51,551 nt of DNA from an uncultured Clostridia bacterium. Its GTDB lineage: Bacteria > Bacillota > Clostridia > UMGS1883. The stretch is taken from NCBI GenBank assembly GCA_947630975.1, contig CANRJP010000007.1:1-51551 (forward strand), in the 5' to 3' direction. The notes beneath the pieces were generated by a model. That model had not been told where the DNA came from. It made no database searches and worked only from the letters and a program-made list of their open reading frames with translations. Made by a program: the position numbers and the translations under genes. The first letter of the stretch is position 1. The number at the start of each line of letters is the position of its first letter. Positions 8,259-16,358 of this stretch are shown here, in pieces.

Positions 8259-9662
8259 ATGGCAAGAGGTAAAGAACTGGCAAAAAACACTGCCATTATA
8301 GCGGTTGGCAGGATATGTACGCAATTCATGAGCTTTCTCCTGATGCCGTTGTATACAACTGTTTTGTCAACGGAAGAATATGGAATTGTAGATCTGTTGA
8401 TAACGTATACGTCTTTGCTTATGCCAGTGCTGCTTTTTCAGGTGGATCAGGCGCTTTTCAGATTTTTGATAGACGTACGTGAAGATAATAAAAAGAAAAA
8501 AGAAATTATATCAACGGCAATGGTATTCGCCGCTTTTCAAGTTCTTGTTACGGTAGCGCTGTTTTTTATAGTGCAGTTGTTTATAAAAAATGAATACAAA
8601 TGGTTTTTACTGTTCAATGTGCTCGCATCTATTTTTTCAAATATGATGCTGCAGCTGTCCAGAGGTTTGGGGGATAACACGGGATATGCCTTGGGAAGCT
8701 TTATTTCCGCCCTTGCCCAAATATTGGGAAATATACTGCTCCTTGTGGTTTTCCCAATGGGAATTTATGGAATGCTTACAGCAACTATTATATCGCATTT
8801 GTTTACAGCAACTTTTATTTTTATTAAAGATCAGGTGTACAAATTCCTCTCAATCAAGGTGTTTTCTCAAAGAGAACTTCGAAGTATACTTGCCTACTCT
8901 TTGCCGCTTGTTCCGAATGCGCTGTGCTGGTGGGCGTTAAATGCCTCAGACAGAACCATTGTACTGTTATTTCTTGGGACAGCGGCTAATGGCCTGCTGT
9001 CCGTTGGACACAAATTTTCATCAGTATATATAACGATCTACAATATTTTTAACTTGTCTTGGACTGAGTCGGCAGCTCTACATATGAATGACAGTGATAA
9101 AGAATCATTTTTCAGTAATGTAATAACAAGCATGTTTAAAGCATTTATGTGTATGGGAATTTTAATTATTGCGTGTATGCCGTTCTTGTTCCCTGTGATG
9201 GTGAATAAAAATTTCAGCGGCGCCTATGGATTGATTCCCGTATTCGTGTTGGCGTCAATGTTGAATGTCGTCGTAAGCTTATACAGCGTGATTTATGTGG
9301 CTTTGAAGAAATCTAAGGAAATTGCCAAAACCTCTCTGTATGCGGGGGTCATAAATATAATCGCTCATTTACTGCTTGTAAAATGGATCGGTTTATATGC
9401 CGCGCCGGTCTCTTCTGTTGTTGCATTTGCTATAATGGCGGTTTACAGATATATAGATATAAAGAAATATATGAATATTAAACTCGATTTAAAATGGATC
9501 ATTGTTATACTTGCAATGTACATTGAAAGTACGCTTGTCTACATGTATTCCGGCACATTTTTTAAGGCCATATCCCTGTTGCTTATGATTGTGCTTTCAT
9601 TTATAGTAAACCGGAAGCTTATTTCATCTATCGTAGCCACAATAATAAAGAAACGGTTTTGA
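8259..9662 (+). CDS. Wzx-type polysaccharide flippase (MOP/MATE superfamily)
   Basis: Multi-pass membrane transporter predicted to flip the lipid-linked repeat unit across the cytoplasmic membrane. Seen: about 14 hydrophobic segments over 467 residues, the opening RGKELAKNTAIIAVGRICTQ followed by SFLLMPLYTTVLSTEEYGIVDL, a hallmark of the polysaccharide biosynthesis (RfbX/Wzx) family, and LPLVPNALCWWALNASDRTIV in the middle. AAGAGGAAG precedes the start. With the polymerase at 3647 it completes a Wzx/Wzy-dependent pathway. Confidence 0.9.
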   Translation: MARGKELAKNTAIIAVGRICTQFMSFLLMPLYTTVLSTEEYGIVDLLITYTSLLMPVLLFQVDQALFRFLIDVREDNKKKKEIISTAMVFAAFQVLVTVALFFIVQLFIKNEYKWFLLFNVLASIFSNMMLQLSRGLGDNTGYALGSFISALAQILGNILLLVVFPMGIYGMLTATIISHLFTATFIFIKDQVYKFLSIKVFSQRELRSILAYSLPLVPNALCWWALNASDRTIVLLFLGTAANGLLSVGHKFSSVYITIYNIFNLSWTESAALHMNDSDKESFFSNVITSMFKAFMCMGILIIACMPFLFPVMVNKNFSGAYGLIPVFVLASMLNVVVSLYSVIYVALKKSKEIAKTSLYAGVINIIAHLLLVKWIGLYAAPVSSVVAFAIMAVYRYIDIKKYMNIKLDLKWIIVILAMYIESTLVYMYSGTFFKAISLLLMIVLSFIVNRKLISSIVATIIKKRF

Positions 9663-9820
9663 AATGAGCTCTAATATAACAAATATGAAGAATTATAAGA
9701 TGTATACAAAGGTAAAATATAGCTAAACAAAATGAATTGAACAGGAAAAAACAAGTATTTCATTTTATTAGATTGAGAAAAATAGAGGTTTCTAAACAAG
9801 TGGGAATAATAGATAAAAAA

Positions 9821-11041
9821 ATGAATGCAAAACAAGAATTTCTCTTTTTACTAAATAAATCAATACACAATATAAGATTTTCAACCCCGATTGACTGGCC
9901 GACCATATTCACCCTCGCCAAAAACCACAACGTACTGTCGCTGATATTTGAAGCGGCGTCGGAATATGAGGACTTTGTCAATTCGCCAAATTATCAAACA
10001 TACTTGACTATTTCCATGCAGTGGATAATGCGTCAGGCGCAGCACACAGAAGAGTTTTTAAATCTATACCGTGCGTTTTTGGCGGAGAATCTACACCCTA
10101 TTGTAATGAAAGGGCTTGTATGCCGCCAACTCTACGGCGAGCTGGCCGACCACCGGCCATCGGGCGACGAGGATATCTTGATTGAAAAGAAAGATTTTGA
10201 AAAGGCCAAGAATATTCTCGAACAGCAAGGCTACAAAATCGAGCGTGAGGACATAACCGAGGGGCAGATAGACGAGCTTCAAGAAATAAGCTTCTACGGT
10301 CCCGGCGAGGATGGGCTGTATATTGAGCTGCACCTCAATCCCACCGGACATAGTAATCCTCTGTGCAGCCGAATGAACAAGTGCTTTAAGAATGTATTTA
10401 CCAACTACCGTGAGTTCGACGTTGACGGCGTGACAATTCGCACAATGAACCACACCGACCATTTCCTATATTTAGTTTTTCATGCTTTTCGACATTTGAT
10501 TTCCGGGGGCTTCGGCATCAGACAGGTGCTGGACATACTGCTCTACGCTGAAAAATACGGCGGTGAAATTAACTGGGACTACATAAAATCTATGTCCAAA
10601 GATTTTGAGGCCGAATTGTTTTTATCGGACTTAATCCACATTGGCAACACATATCTCGGTTTTAAATTGGAACCTCTATGTCCGCCCAACTGCCCGGACG
10701 AGCTGCTCGACGATCTGATGAGCAACGGGGCCTTCGGCAACGGTACAGAGGCCCAGCGCTCGGCCCACGAACTGACGCGGGCGGCGTTTTCATCAAGAGG
10801 GAAAACCAAACATTCAAACAGCGTAAAGGCTATTTTTAACGTTATCTTCCCCGACAGAGCCCAGATGCTCAACCAACATCCGGAGCTTGAGGACAAGCCA
10901 TGGCTCCTGCCGAAAGTTTGGGTTGGGCGCTGGATAAAGTTTATCAGGCTAAGCAAAGGCGAAAACAAAAACCTTGCCATTGAAGGCATGAAAATCAGCC
11001 ATAGGCGGACGGAACTGTTGAAAAAGTATAAAATTCTATAG
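9821..11041 (+). CDS. Nucleotidyltransferase-fold family protein (NTP_transf_5-like)
   Basis: Resembles the putative nucleotidyltransferase family (PF14907) often placed at the end of capsule clusters; function not established. Seen: a helical N-terminus, then HPIVMKGLVCRQLYGE and HRPSGDEDILIEK, the G-[DE]-x-D metal-binding pattern of the nucleotidyltransferase fold, and FHAFRHLISGGFGIRQVLD, which is conserved in the family. The frame is open from TTG 9737, but the family normally begins near FLFLLN, so ATG 9821 is chosen (GTG 9800 is possible). Base composition is clearly more GC-rich than the genes before it, suggesting a different origin from the rest of the cluster. Confidence 0.7.
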   Translation: MNAKQEFLFLLNKSIHNIRFSTPIDWPTIFTLAKNHNVLSLIFEAASEYEDFVNSPNYQTYLTISMQWIMRQAQHTEEFLNLYRAFLAENLHPIVMKGLVCRQLYGELADHRPSGDEDILIEKKDFEKAKNILEQQGYKIEREDITEGQIDELQEISFYGPGEDGLYIELHLNPTGHSNPLCSRMNKCFKNVFTNYREFDVDGVTIRTMNHTDHFLYLVFHAFRHLISGGFGIRQVLDILLYAEKYGGEINWDYIKSMSKDFEAELFLSDLIHIGNTYLGFKLEPLCPPNCPDELLDDLMSNGAFGNGTEAQRSAHELTRAAFSSRGKTKHSNSVKAIFNVIFPDRAQMLNQHPELEDKPWLLPKVWVGRWIKFIRLSKGENKNLAIEGMKISHRRTELLKKYKIL

Positions 11042-11068
11042 AGGAGATCTGATAATAAAACGTAACCC

Positions 11069-11100
11069 ACCCTATAATTGCGTAATTGCGATTATAGGGT
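11069..11100 (+). terminator. Hairpin after the polysaccharide cluster
   Basis: ACCCTATAAT (11069-11078) and ATTATAGGGT (11091-11100) form a perfect 10-bp stem with a 12-nt loop, 27 nt after the last cluster gene. There is no T-run behind it, so it is either a weak or factor-aided terminator or an element-end palindrome. Confidence 0.45.
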
Positions 11101-11400
11101 AAGCGGCAATTGTACTTGTTCAGAAAACAACATTTGAATTATAATTAAATGCCGCACTTTTCCGATGTAGTGATATGCTTGTGGCCGTAATGACAACTGC
11201 GGTAACCATGCGGGCTGTGGAATTTTCTTTTTGTCAAGTGGTTTAATTAACTTCTTATCTCAAATATTTCCACTAAATCCTCTTCAGAGTATGTACAGAC
11301 CATATGTGCATCCTCTGAAGGGAATTTTTTTCTTTGTCGGTTCTTAAACAATGAGCAGGCGTCCTTAAACTTTCAAATAGGAAGTTTGAGGTGTTGATTT
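11101..11400. other. Gap between polysaccharide cluster and recombinase module
   Basis: No intact gene. On the minus strand about 40 codons from 11375 down to about 11252 are open and protein-like (ending SEDAHMVCTYSEEDLVEIFEIRS-stop) but have no good start or ribosome site, so they may be a decayed 3' end. CTTCAGAG (11282-11289) and CTCTGAAG (11313-11320) form an 8-bp stem with a 23-nt loop followed by a T-run at about 11325-11331, a possible plus-strand terminator. The left boundary of the recombinase element should lie in this gap; I could not find an unambiguous repeat shared with the right side. Confidence 0.35.
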
Positions 11401-11787
11401 ATGACAGAACAACAAAAGAAAGATATTATCACCTTGCGGGAGGAGGGAATATCATATTCTGATATTTCGGCTCGAATCGATATACCTCTGAATACCGTCA
11501 AATCATTCTACAGGCGGCATAAGGGAAGTAAAACTCTCTCTTGCAAAAACTGCGGCAAAAAATTTACACAGCCGCCCGGTACGAGAGAAAAGAAGTTTTG
11601 TTCGGATTCCTGTCGCCTGAAATGGTGGAACGCCCATAGAGATATAGTAAATAAAAAGGCCATATACAGTTACCGCTGCGCGTATTGCGGCGTCATGTTC
11701 CGGGCTTATGGAAACACGCATCGGAAATACTGCTCACGCGATTGCTACGCCGCCGACCGGTTCAAGGGTGATCACGGCGATGAGTAA
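11401..11787 (+). CDS. HTH/zinc-bead protein of a recombinase module
   Basis: Small protein that stands first in this type of clostridial serine-recombinase module. Seen: an N-terminal sigma-70 region-4-like helix-turn-helix (residues 1-40, ITLREEGISYSDISARIDIPLNTVKSFYRRH), then two treble-clef-like zinc motifs, CKNCGKKF...FCSDSCRLKWW and CAYCGVMF...YCSRDCYAADR. It is therefore a likely DNA-binding regulator or recombination accessory factor; annotation pipelines often label such proteins sigma-70-like. GAGGTG lies 9 nt upstream of the start. Its end overlaps the next start. Confidence 0.72.
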   Translation: MTEQQKKDIITLREEGISYSDISARIDIPLNTVKSFYRRHKGSKTLSCKNCGKKFTQPPGTREKKFCSDSCRLKWWNAHRDIVNKKAIYSYRCAYCGVMFRAYGNTHRKYCSRDCYAADRFKGDHGDE

Positions 11788-11965
11788 AGAGGAATTTAAA
11801 AACGAAAAGCTCTATCAAACTACTATGCACCTTGCCAGAAAAATGCTTAATGATGGCCTTGTTTCAAAGGAGGAGTATTGTGAGATAAACACAATATTCC
11901 TTGAGAAATACCGGCCTGTTTTTGGCATATTATTTTCGGATATACCCTTGACTTTTCCGGAATAA
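11780..11965 (+). CDS. Small SHOCT-like protein of the recombinase module
   Basis: A 61-residue protein, MSKEEFKNEKLYQTTMHLARKML..., with the SHOCT-like segment LNDGLVSKEEYCEINTIFLEKYRPVFG. Small SHOCT proteins commonly lie between the HTH/zinc gene and the large serine recombinases in this module. The frame is open further upstream (from 11708), but that part overlaps the previous gene in another frame; ATG 11780, overlapping the previous stop, starts the conserved part. Confidence 0.62.
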   Translation: MSKEEFKNEKLYQTTMHLARKMLNDGLVSKEEYCEINTIFLEKYRPVFGILFSDIPLTFPE

Positions 11966-11999
11966 AGAGTGATATATAGTAGCTGAAAGGAGTGATACA

Positions 12000-13247
12000 A
12001 TGTCAGCTGTTATAAGGGTAGAACCGGCTGCGCCGAATATAAAATCAAGGAAAAAGGTGGCCGCTTATGCTCGCGTATCTATGGAGTCGGAACGGATGAA
12101 CCACTCCCTCTCCGCGCAGGTCAGCTATTACAGCGCCCTCATACAAAGTAACTTGGACTGGCAGTTTGCGGGCGTTTATGTTGATGAGGGAATATCAGGA
12201 ACAGGCATAAACAAGCGTGACAACTTCAAGCGCATGATCAATGCCGCTAACGATGGCAAAATCGACGTTATACTCACAAAGTCGATCCAGAGGTTTGCAA
12301 GGAACACGGTGGATCTGCTGGAGACAGTGAGGCATCTGAAGGACATCGGTGTCGAGGTCAGATTCGAAAAGGAAAACATCAGTTCCATGAGCGGAGACGG
12401 AGAGTTAATGCTATCCATCCTCGCTTCATTCGCTCAGGAGGAAAGCCGGAGCCTTTCAGAAAATGTTAAGTGGTCCAAGTCAAAGTCAGCGGAAAAAGGT
12501 GTCATGACAAACGCTTCCGCTCCCTATGGGTACAGGTGTGAGAACGGGACATTACTTGTTGTCCCGGAAAAGGCCGAGGTCGTGAAAAGAATATTTACCG
12601 ATTACACGAAGAACAAAATGACTGTTTACCAAGTTACAAAAAGGCTCAACAGCGATAATATTCCATCGCCACGCGGCTCAGTCTGGTCGCAGAGCGTGGT
12701 GAGCCGATTACTGAGAAATGTGACTTATACGGGCAATATGCTTTTTGGCAAAACATATGTTGAAAATTACTTGTCTCACAGGAGAGTATGGAATCACGGC
12801 GAGCGGCCCCGTTACTATGCCGAGGGTACGCATGAGGCGATCATATCCTCGGAACTGTTCGCCGAGACTCAGGAGATTTTGGATAAATGCATGAACCTTG
12901 GAAGGCACGCTAATCGAAGCGTGGAATATCACTGCTTCACGGGCAAGATCATATGCGGATGCTGCGGTAAGCCTTTCGGCCGGAAATTATATACGACAAA
13001 ATCCAAAGGCGACCGGTATATATGGTTATGCAGAAATGCGCCTGCCAAGTGCCCGACGGCGGTTTTATACGAGCGGGAGCTTGAACAAATGCTCGCCGAC
13101 GAGCTGGGGATGCGAACCTTTTCAGCCGCAGAATTTGAGAATAAAATCAGCGTTATTTCAGTCGAGCCAGACGACATGGTACGCGTGACCGCTAATGACG
13201 GCTCAACAGTGGAATTTTTGTACAAGCGCAAAAGGGAGAGAAAATAG
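12000..13247 (+). CDS. Large serine recombinase (first of two)
   Basis: Site-specific recombinase that cuts and rejoins DNA through a serine-DNA bond. Seen: resolvase domain with YARVSMESE (nucleophile Ser in the ARVS motif near residue 23), the DEGISGTGINKR and KSIQRFARNTVDLL motifs, then the recombinase domain (PYGYRCENGTLLV...), and a zinc ribbon CGCCGKPFGRK...WLCRN. At 415 residues it lacks the long coiled coil present in its neighbour. GAAAGGAG precedes the start. The two recombinases are 4 nt apart, translated in series, and may act as a pair. Confidence 0.9.
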   Translation: MSAVIRVEPAAPNIKSRKKVAAYARVSMESERMNHSLSAQVSYYSALIQSNLDWQFAGVYVDEGISGTGINKRDNFKRMINAANDGKIDVILTKSIQRFARNTVDLLETVRHLKDIGVEVRFEKENISSMSGDGELMLSILASFAQEESRSLSENVKWSKSKSAEKGVMTNASAPYGYRCENGTLLVVPEKAEVVKRIFTDYTKNKMTVYQVTKRLNSDNIPSPRGSVWSQSVVSRLLRNVTYTGNMLFGKTYVENYLSHRRVWNHGERPRYYAEGTHEAIISSELFAETQEILDKCMNLGRHANRSVEYHCFTGKIICGCCGKPFGRKLYTTKSKGDRYIWLCRNAPAKCPTAVLYERELEQMLADELGMRTFSAAEFENKISVISVEPDDMVRVTANDGSTVEFLYKRKRERK

Positions 13248-13251
13248 TACT

Positions 13252-14826
13252 ATGGCAGAAAGAAAAGTAAGAACTATCCCAGCCTCCATAAGCAGGGTTA
13301 CAGCGGAGCCGCTGAATGTAAAGACAAAACGAAAGGTGGCGGCATACGCCCGCGTCTCAACGGACCATGAGGAGCAGCTTACAAGCTATGAGGCTCAAGT
13401 GGATTATTACACAAAATACATAAACAGCCGTGATGACTGGGAGTTTGTCGCTATATATACGGATGAGGGCATTTCCGCAACGAATACTAAAAAACGCGAG
13501 GGCTTTAAGGCGATGGTCGCCGACGCTCTTGCCGGTAAAATTGACCTGATCGTTACCAAGAGCGTGAGCAGGTTCGCAAGGAACACGGTGGACAGTCTCT
13601 CCACCATTAGAAAGCTAAAGGAGCATGGCACCGAGTGCTATTTTGAAAAAGAAAATATCTGGACTTTCGATTCTAAAGGCGAGCTGCTCATTACCATTAT
13701 GTCAAGCCTTGCGCAGGAAGAAAGCCGCTCGATCTCCGAAAATGTAACTTGGGGACAACGAAAACGAATGGCCGACGGCAAGGTCAGCTTCGCATACAGC
13801 CGCTTCCTCGGCTTAGAGAAAGACAGTGAGAGTGGGAAAATAGTTGTTGATCCGAAACAGGCCGAAACCGTCAGGCTGATATTCCGTATGTTCCTTGACG
13901 GGATGACGCCGCATACCATCGCGGCGGAACTGACGAAACGCGGCGTGAAAACTCCCGGCGGAAAGGATGTATGGAACCGGCAGACAGTTCGCAGGATGCT
14001 GTCAAACGAGAAGTACAAAGGCGACGCCCTTTTGCAAAAGCAGTTCACGGTTGACTTTCTGCAAAAGAAAATGAAGAAAAACGAGGGCGAGGTCCCGCAA
14101 TATTACGTTGAGGGAAACCATGAGGCAATTATCAGCCCGGCGGTGTTCGACATGGTGCAGGCGGAGTTGTCAAGGCGGACAGCGAATGGAGCAAAGTACA
14201 GCGGAGTGAGTATTTTTTCCAATAAAATAAAATGCGCCGATTGTGGAGGTTGGTACGGGTCAAAGGTATGGCATTCAACAGACCCCTACCGAAGGGTGAT
14301 TTATCGCTGCAATCGGAAATACAGCGGTGAAAAGTGCCTGACGCCCCACGTCACGGAAGACGAGATAAAAGAAGCATTTGTATCCGCATATAACCGACTT
14401 GTCAGCGAGAAAAAAGAAATAATCAGTAACGCGGAGCTCATCCGAAAGACGTTGAGCACGACCGCCGCTCTAAGGGATGAGAAGGCCAAGCTGGAAGAGG
14501 AAATGGCTTTGCTTGTGAAAATGTCGCAGAGTATCATTGCGGAAAACGCCCGTGTTGTTCAGGATCAGGATGAGTATCAGAGACGCTATAACGGGTTGAT
14601 CGAGAGATATGACGCCGCAAAAGCGCGGTACGATGAAGTTGCGGCAGCGATTTCCGCAAAGGAGGAACAGAGTGAGCGGCTTGGAAACTTTATCAGAGCA
14701 TTAAAGGCTCAAGACGGAGTTATCAAGGATTTTGACCGCAGCCTATGGAGCAGCATGGTAGACTTTGTGACAGTGAGCAGAAACAAGGAATTTGTATTCA
14801 CATTTCGTGACGGCACGGAAATATGA
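13252..14826 (+). CDS. Large serine recombinase (second of two)
   Basis: Second site-specific recombinase. Seen: catalytic domain with YARVSTDHEEQ, TDEGISATNTKKR, KSVSRFARNTVDSL; recombinase domain from about FAYSRFLGL; the zinc ribbon CADCGGWYGSK...YRCNRKY...KCLTPH; then a coiled coil (EEEMALLVKMSQSIIAENARVVQDQ..., about residues 400-490) of the kind that governs directionality in large serine integrases. The frame is open from 13195, inside the preceding gene; ATG 13252, behind GGGAG, is the natural start and gives 524 residues. Confidence 0.9.
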   Translation: MAERKVRTIPASISRVTAEPLNVKTKRKVAAYARVSTDHEEQLTSYEAQVDYYTKYINSRDDWEFVAIYTDEGISATNTKKREGFKAMVADALAGKIDLIVTKSVSRFARNTVDSLSTIRKLKEHGTECYFEKENIWTFDSKGELLITIMSSLAQEESRSISENVTWGQRKRMADGKVSFAYSRFLGLEKDSESGKIVVDPKQAETVRLIFRMFLDGMTPHTIAAELTKRGVKTPGGKDVWNRQTVRRMLSNEKYKGDALLQKQFTVDFLQKKMKKNEGEVPQYYVEGNHEAIISPAVFDMVQAELSRRTANGAKYSGVSIFSNKIKCADCGGWYGSKVWHSTDPYRRVIYRCNRKYSGEKCLTPHVTEDEIKEAFVSAYNRLVSEKKEIISNAELIRKTLSTTAALRDEKAKLEEEMALLVKMSQSIIAENARVVQDQDEYQRRYNGLIERYDAAKARYDEVAAAISAKEEQSERLGNFIRALKAQDGVIKDFDRSLWSSMVDFVTVSRNKEFVFTFRDGTEI

Positions 14827-14843
14827 GGATAAAGAGGAGTTTA

Positions 14844-14870
14844 AGGCACCCGGCGAACGGGCGCCTTTTT
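14844..14870 (+). terminator. Rho-independent terminator after the recombinases
   Basis: AGGCACCCG and CGGGCGCCT pair (one A-C mismatch) around a 5-nt loop, followed by TTTTT, 18 nt after the second recombinase stop. Confidence 0.8.
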
Positions 14871-14908
14871 CGTTTGAGCAAAACCCTTTAAATAGCCGCT
14901 TCGTATCG

Positions 14909-14955
14909 TTTGGTGCATTTTGGTGCACCAAAATGAAATTTTTTTGCACCAAAAA
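14909..14955. repeat. Palindromic TGGTGCA/TGCACCA cluster, candidate recombinase site
   Basis: CATTTTGGTGCACCAAAATG at 14916-14935 is a perfect 20-bp palindrome. It is flanked by one more TTTGGTGCA (14909-14917) and one more TTGCACCAAAA (about 14944-14954). It lies between the recombinase terminator and the truncated leucine-rich-repeat gene, where the right end of a recombinase-borne element would be. Inference only: a binding or attachment site for one of the serine recombinases. Confidence 0.4.
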
Positions 14956-15751
14956 ACATAGTTCGTTCAATTGTATCGTTTATGACACGGCAATAGATAG
15001 TGTCATATATATTGGAGATTATGCGTTTGGGTCTTGCGATAACCTCAAAAGTGTGACCATTCCCAAAAATGTCATACGTATTGATGGAGCGCCATTTTAT
15101 GGTTACAGACTTACGGAAATAAACGTAGATACCGACAATAAGTGTTTTGCAAGCTTAGACGGAGTGTTATTTAACAAGGAAATGACAAAGCTGATAAAAT
15201 ACCCCGTTGGAAATGCAAGAAAGAACTATAAAATTCCTGACGGCGTCACAGAAATCGGCAGTTCTGCGTTTTGGGACGCCTATGTACGGTCCCTCACAAG
15301 CTTAACCATACCAAAAAGTGTTACGAAAATTGGCGATGGTATATTTGAAGATTACTCCTGCCCCGCCGACGTATACTATGCCGGCAGCGAAGAGGACTGG
15401 GCAAATATTGATATTACTAATAATTTCGGCGGCAATGACCCGCTTCTTAACGCCACAATCCACTACAACAGCACAGGCCCTGCCGAGCCGGAAATAAAAA
15501 CTCCCGAGGTTACGGCGAATGAGGAAACGGGTAAGCTGGATGTAACGGTGGAAACCGAGAACGTCCCCGATACGGCGGTGTTGGTGGCCGTAAGCTACGG
15601 CTCAGACGGAGAATATATGGACAAAGCGGAGGTCGGTGACGGCGCGGCGGCCCTACCCGCCGAGGGCGTAAAGACCGTCAAAATCTTTGCATGGGAGAGC
15701 CTCGAGTCCATGCGGCCCCTCTGCCCGGCGAAGGAGGTCGCCGTACGGTAA
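14932..15751 (+). pseudogene. 5'-truncated leucine-rich-repeat (BspA-type) surface protein
   Basis: C-terminal part of a secreted leucine-rich-repeat protein. Seen: LRR_5 repeats from about 14997 (DSVIYIGDYAFGSCDNLKSVTIPKN, later VTEIGSSAFWDA and SLTIPKSVTKIGDGIFED) and the DVYYAGSEEDWANI segment common in BspA-like proteins, then an Ig-like tail ending KIFAWESLESMRPLCPAKE, a frequent C-terminus of clostridial secreted proteins. There is no signal peptide, and the reading frame before the first repeat runs through the recombinase terminator and palindrome, so the N-terminus has been replaced. The matching 5' half is not on the other side of the recombinase module. ATG 14932 would allow a shorter product, but there is no ribosome site. 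Confidence 0.68.
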
Positions 15752-15777
15752 TAATGGGCTAAAAGCCCAATAATATA

Positions 15778-15808
15778 GCCCCGGAGTTCCCTCGCTCCGG
15801 GGCATTTT
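15778..15808. terminator. Terminator hairpin between LRR fragment and ppa
   Basis: GCCCCGGAG (15778-15786) and CTCCGGGGC (15795-15803) form a perfect 9-bp stem followed by ATTTT on the plus strand. It serves the LRR fragment and probably also ends the opposite ppa transcript. A smaller GGGCT/AGCCC hairpin precedes it. Confidence 0.75.
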
Positions 15809-15822
15809 GTACTGTCGCGCAC

Positions 15823-16353
15823 TTATTTCCCAAATTTTTCGTTGTATGCCTTCATGCTGGCCTCGATTATCCGCTCGGCCTCGTCCCGTCCCATAATCTC
15901 CTTGACGGCGGTCTCCTTGTCCTCAAGGAATTTGTACACCTCAAAGAAGTGGGATATTTCCTTAAATATGTGCTCCGGCAGGTCGGATATGTCGTGATAG
16001 ATTGAGTAGGTGGGGTCTTTGAAGGGCAGGGCGATTATTTTTTCGTCCACCATGCCGCCGTCTATCATTTTTATTACCCCGATGGGATAGCAGCGCACCA
16101 GCACAAGGCTGTCGATTACCTCCTGACAGAGCACCAGCACGTCCAGAGGGTCGTTATCGCCGGCATATGTACGGGGGATAAAGCCGTAGTTGGCCGGATA
16201 GTGGGTGGAGGTGTAAAGCACCCGGTCAAGGATTATCATGCCGGTGGCCTTGTCCAGCTCGTACTTGTTTTTGCCGCCCTTGCCGATCTCGATGACCGCC
16301 AGAAAATCGTCCTTTTTAATGCGGTCGGGGGCTATGTCGTGCCATACGTTCAT
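15823..16353 (-). CDS. ppa: Inorganic pyrophosphatase (family I)
   Basis: Soluble cytoplasmic enzyme hydrolysing pyrophosphate to two phosphates, pulling biosynthetic reactions forward. Seen: the family I core KNKYELDKATGMIILDRVLYTS, YPANYGFIPRTYAGDNDPLDVLVL with the metal-binding D-x-D-P-x-D, and KIIALPFKDPTYS. The frame can be read up to 16440, but AGAGG sits 9 nt before ATG 16353 and family members begin with MNVWHDI, giving 176 residues. It starts 5 nt after the rsmF stop and is translated from the same transcript. Confidence 0.93.
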   Translation of the reverse strand: MNVWHDIAPDRIKKDDFLAVIEIGKGGKNKYELDKATGMIILDRVLYTSTHYPANYGFIPRTYAGDNDPLDVLVLCQEVIDSLVLVRCYPIGVIKMIDGGMVDEKIIALPFKDPTYSIYHDISDLPEHIFKEISHFFEVYKFLEDKETAVKEIMGRDEAERIIEASMKAYNEKFGK

Positions 16354-16358
16354 TTTTA

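Noticed and set aside
11100-15000. Clear att direct repeat bounding the recombinase module
   Set aside because: Only CAATTGTA (about 11107-11114 and about 14969-14976) is shared by both flanks; eight bases with a palindromic core are too few to call an attachment site.
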